Assembly (NCBI GenBank): GCA_017303735.1
Contig: JAFLCF010000097.1
Coordinates: 1-16,510 of the forward strand
From: Anaerolineae bacterium
GTDB taxonomy: Bacteria; Chloroflexota; Anaerolineae; Anaerolineales; Villigracilaceae
Direction of reading: 5' to 3'
Length of the DNA stretch: 16,510 nucleotides
Shown one piece after another: positions 14,660-16,510 of the stretch. Position numbers and translations under genes: made by a program. Positions within the stretch are counted from its first letter, which is position 1. Every line of letters starts with the position of its first letter. The notes below the pieces were generated by a model. It was not told where the DNA came from and ran no database searches. It was given only the letters and a program-made list of their open reading frames with translations.

Positions 14660-16186
14660 TTATTTTCGAACGAACTTCTTACCGGTTGCGAGTTCTACGC
14701 TCTTGTACGCACCGTCGTAAATGCCGATGCTTTTGTTCTTGACGATGCAATCGCAGAACATGGTCAGCAAGTCATCATAGTTCGTCAGCATATCAATGGC
14801 TTGCAGGGTCTGCGGAATGGTACGCACTTCGACGGTGCTGTCACCGATCTCTGCGCCGCGGATGGCGCCCCACATTTCATGTCCGCCGACACGGGCGTTG
14901 AAAATTTTCGGAACGGGATAGAAGGCGAGTTCGCTGGGCTTGGTGATCATCACATCCACGACGCGCATGAGGTAGTTGGTGGCGTATACGGCGTGGAAGG
15001 TGTTGTCGTGCAGGAAGACATGCAACCCATGTGCAGGTCCCTTGCGGATGCTGTCGGTGAATTCGCGGGTATCGTCCCAGGTGAAGTGGGTTTGAATGAG
15101 GTCTTTGTATTCAGCCAGCTCACCCTGCAACCATTCCCAATTATTTTTGTGATCGCCGAGATTGACGAAGAGTGTGATCTTATCTTGCTTAACCAACGGA
15201 ATGACGTGTTCGACAATGGCTTTGAAGAGTTCACGCTGAGCGCCTGCCCCACCCATCGTCAATAGGAAGCGGCGAGGTTCCTTGGCTTTCATGCGGCGCA
15301 TACGATCATCGCAATCCGCTTCGATGTTCTCGACCAGTTCATGGTCCACGTGGTGACCGGTGAAGAAGAGTGCGTCGGATGGCGTGGGCTTGAGGACTTT
15401 GCCTTTATCGTCGAAGCCGCGCATGACACGGAATCCGTAATAACCGGAGGGAGATTGAACCGCATGCTTGGCACCTTCAGTGAGTTGGAACGCCATGGGC
15501 CAGTTATCAAACATCATGTCTACGACGTTGGTCATGCCGCCCGCGACCGCGCCCATGCAGTTCCACATGTGCGAGGTGAGGATGGGCATATCAGAGGGAA
15601 GCGCGCCATAGAGGTTGTTGAAGAGCTCGCTCATCTTGAAGTCTTTGACTTCGGTTTTGAGGAAGCGCCAGGGCCAGGTGCTAGTCATGTAATTGAAGAG
15701 CTGGTCCAAGCCGGGCAGGGTCGGTTCGCCGGTGGTCAAGGATTCCCAAACGTACTTGTCGAACCAGGGGTAACGCTGTGAGATGCGTGAATATTTGCTG
15801 TAGTTGGTATTGCACCAGTTGATCACATCGGTGCTGATGCCGGGGATGCCGAGCAGGTCGAGCCAGTAGGGAGTAAACCCCATTGCCTTGGCAGCAGAGA
15901 CACCCGCCATGGCAATGCGGTAGTGACCAAAGCCCATACGGATGGTGCTGACGATGACGCCATTCTTTTTATCTACGGGTTTGCCGCTGCCATCACGGAC
16001 GATGTTCTTCAGCCCGAAAATTTCAGAGCCGTAGGGGTGGTCTTCCACTGTGAGGTTGAATTTTTCGTTGGGGTCGTACTTGAATTTTTTCGCCAGCATA
16101 TCCTTCCACGCGTCTGCAGCGCGCGACTGGCGTTCTGTAATCGGGTTGCCGTAGACTTCGTACCGGCCGTCTTTCTTTTGAAGCAT
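14660..16186 (-). CDS. Uncharacterised protein with GT-B glycosyltransferase-like features
   Basis: I do not recognise a named family. The 508-residue soluble protein has no signal peptide or membrane span. An N-terminal Rossmann-like half begins near 76 (GVIVSTIRMGFGHYRIAMAG; glycine/histidine loop 84-89), resembling the acceptor-side loop of MurG and MGDG synthases. A second Rossmann-like half begins near 306 (RFLLTMGGAGAQRELFKAI). ITKPSELAFYPVPK at 414-427 sits where the conserved donor-binding segment of GT28-type enzymes occurs. Aromatic-rich residues (TSTWPWRF, HMWNCMG, MFDNWPM) line the middle region. The start ATG has AAGGAGA (minus strand, 16196-16202) nine nt upstream. It lies 105 nt downstream of a sugar ABC permease gene in the same direction and ends in its own terminator. 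A nucleotide-sugar-related role is an inference from fold-like motifs and neighbours; other Rossmann enzymes are possible. Confidence 0.6.
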   Translation of the reverse strand: MLQKKDGRYEVYGNPITERQSRAADAWKDMLAKKFKYDPNEKFNLTVEDHPYGSEIFGLKNIVRDGSGKPVDKKNGVIVSTIRMGFGHYRIAMAGVSAAKAMGFTPYWLDLLGIPGISTDVINWCNTNYSKYSRISQRYPWFDKYVWESLTTGEPTLPGLDQLFNYMTSTWPWRFLKTEVKDFKMSELFNNLYGALPSDMPILTSHMWNCMGAVAGGMTNVVDMMFDNWPMAFQLTEGAKHAVQSPSGYYGFRVMRGFDDKGKVLKPTPSDALFFTGHHVDHELVENIEADCDDRMRRMKAKEPRRFLLTMGGAGAQRELFKAIVEHVIPLVKQDKITLFVNLGDHKNNWEWLQGELAEYKDLIQTHFTWDDTREFTDSIRKGPAHGLHVFLHDNTFHAVYATNYLMRVVDVMITKPSELAFYPVPKIFNARVGGHEMWGAIRGAEIGDSTVEVRTIPQTLQAIDMLTNYDDLLTMFCDCIVKNKSIGIYDGAYKSVELATGKKFVRK

Positions 16187-16248
16187 GATGAAATCTCTCC
16201 TTGAAGATGAAAATGATTGCGAGTAAAGGGTGCCCGCTTATTTTTGAA

Positions 16249-16275
16249 ACCGCCAGCCGGTCTTCGGCTGGCGGT
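16249..16275. terminator. Hairpin between ABC permease and GT-B-like gene
   Basis: An 11-bp inverted repeat (ACCGCCAGCCG, 16249-16259; CGGCTGGCGGT, 16265-16275) with loop GTCTT lies 17 nt after the permease stop. The T-rich tract follows it on the + strand (CGTTTTTCTTTAG), whereas transcription here runs on the - strand, where only TTTC follows. It may be a weak terminator, an mRNA-stabilising hairpin, or a processing site between two co-transcribed genes. Confidence 0.5.
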
Positions 16276-16291
16276 CGTTTTTCTTTAGTAA

Positions 16292-16510
16292 TTATCCTTT
16301 CACACCGCTGCTTGCCACACTCTCTACAAAGAAACGTTGCCCAAGGATGAAAACGATCAACGGCGGGACGATGGCGATGGCTGCGCCCGCGAGGATCAAG
16401 TTGGGTGTATCGGAGGCACGTCCACGCAGTACGTTGAGCGCCAATGTTAGCACATGATTCTTCTCATTGCCAACATTGATAATGACCAGGGGCCAGATGA
16501 AGGAGTTCCA
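16292..16510 (-). CDS. Carbohydrate ABC transporter permease, MalG/UgpE type (partial)
   Basis: Only the last 72 codons are present; the 5' part lies beyond the right edge. The fragment begins WNSFIWPLVIINV, the segment just after the EAA coupling loop in MalG-type inner-membrane permeases. It continues with LTLALNVLRG, then a final transmembrane helix (LILAGAAIAIVPPLIVFILG). It ends QRFFVESVASSGVKG, a very characteristic terminus of the CUT1 family (binding-protein-dependent sugar import). The family call is firm but the sugar cannot be told. Nearby galT and galK make a galactoside or mixed oligosaccharide possible, which is an inference from proximity only. Confidence 0.92.
   Translation of the reverse strand, partial: WNSFIWPLVIINVGNEKNHVLTLALNVLRGRASDTPNLILAGAAIAIVPPLIVFILGQRFFVESVASSGVKG

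Noticed and set aside
14801..15265. 154-codon + strand open frame opposite the GT-B-like gene
   Set aside because: The minus-strand frame has a strong Shine-Dalgarno, a terminator and protein-like Rossmann motifs; the + frame has none.

Overview
The window looks like a chromosomal segment of a Chloroflexota bacterium, probably class Anaerolineae. This placement rests on protein character, moderate GC content, short palindromic intergenic repeats and a reduced galTK locus. No rRNA or other marker gene is present, so it is an inference. I see no mobile element, CRISPR array, tRNA or rRNA.

Layout, left to right. (1) 131-1561 (+): a cytosol-type beta-alanyl/aminoacyl-histidine dipeptidase (pepD-like), followed by a hairpin. 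(2) 1792-10007 (+): a complete, tightly packed kdp operon in the order 32-aa membrane peptide, kdpF, kdpA, kdpB, 85-aa two-helix membrane protein, kdpC, kdpD, kdpE. Most junctions are 4-nt ATGA overlaps or gaps of 1 to 9 nt, and a strong intrinsic terminator closes the operon. (3) 10224-12182 (+): a KimA-type APC-superfamily permease with a C-terminal Usp-like domain, most likely a second potassium importer. (4) 12256-14452 (-): galT-galK, convergent with the permease across a bidirectional terminator. (5) 14660-16186 (-): a 508-aa protein of unknown function with GT-B glycosyltransferase-like features. (6) 16292 to the right edge (-): the C-terminus of a MalG/UgpE-type carbohydrate ABC transporter permease.

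The + strand half is a potassium module. KdpFABC is the high-affinity P-type ATPase, KdpDE its sensor kinase and response regulator, and the KimA-like permease a secondary importer. The two transcription units share an unusual upstream layout. Each has TTGA-type repeats spaced 10 to 11 bp over about five or six helical turns, ending in TTGAC(C/T), exactly 10 nt, then TA(C/G)ACT. This matches how OmpR/PhoB-family regulators bind direct repeats at activator-dependent promoters, so I propose that KdpE controls both units. This shared layout and the two small membrane proteins inside the kdp operon are the most interesting signals here.

The - strand half appears to serve carbohydrate use: an ABC sugar importer, Leloir enzymes GalT and GalK (no galE in the window), and a possible nucleotide-sugar-related GT-B protein.
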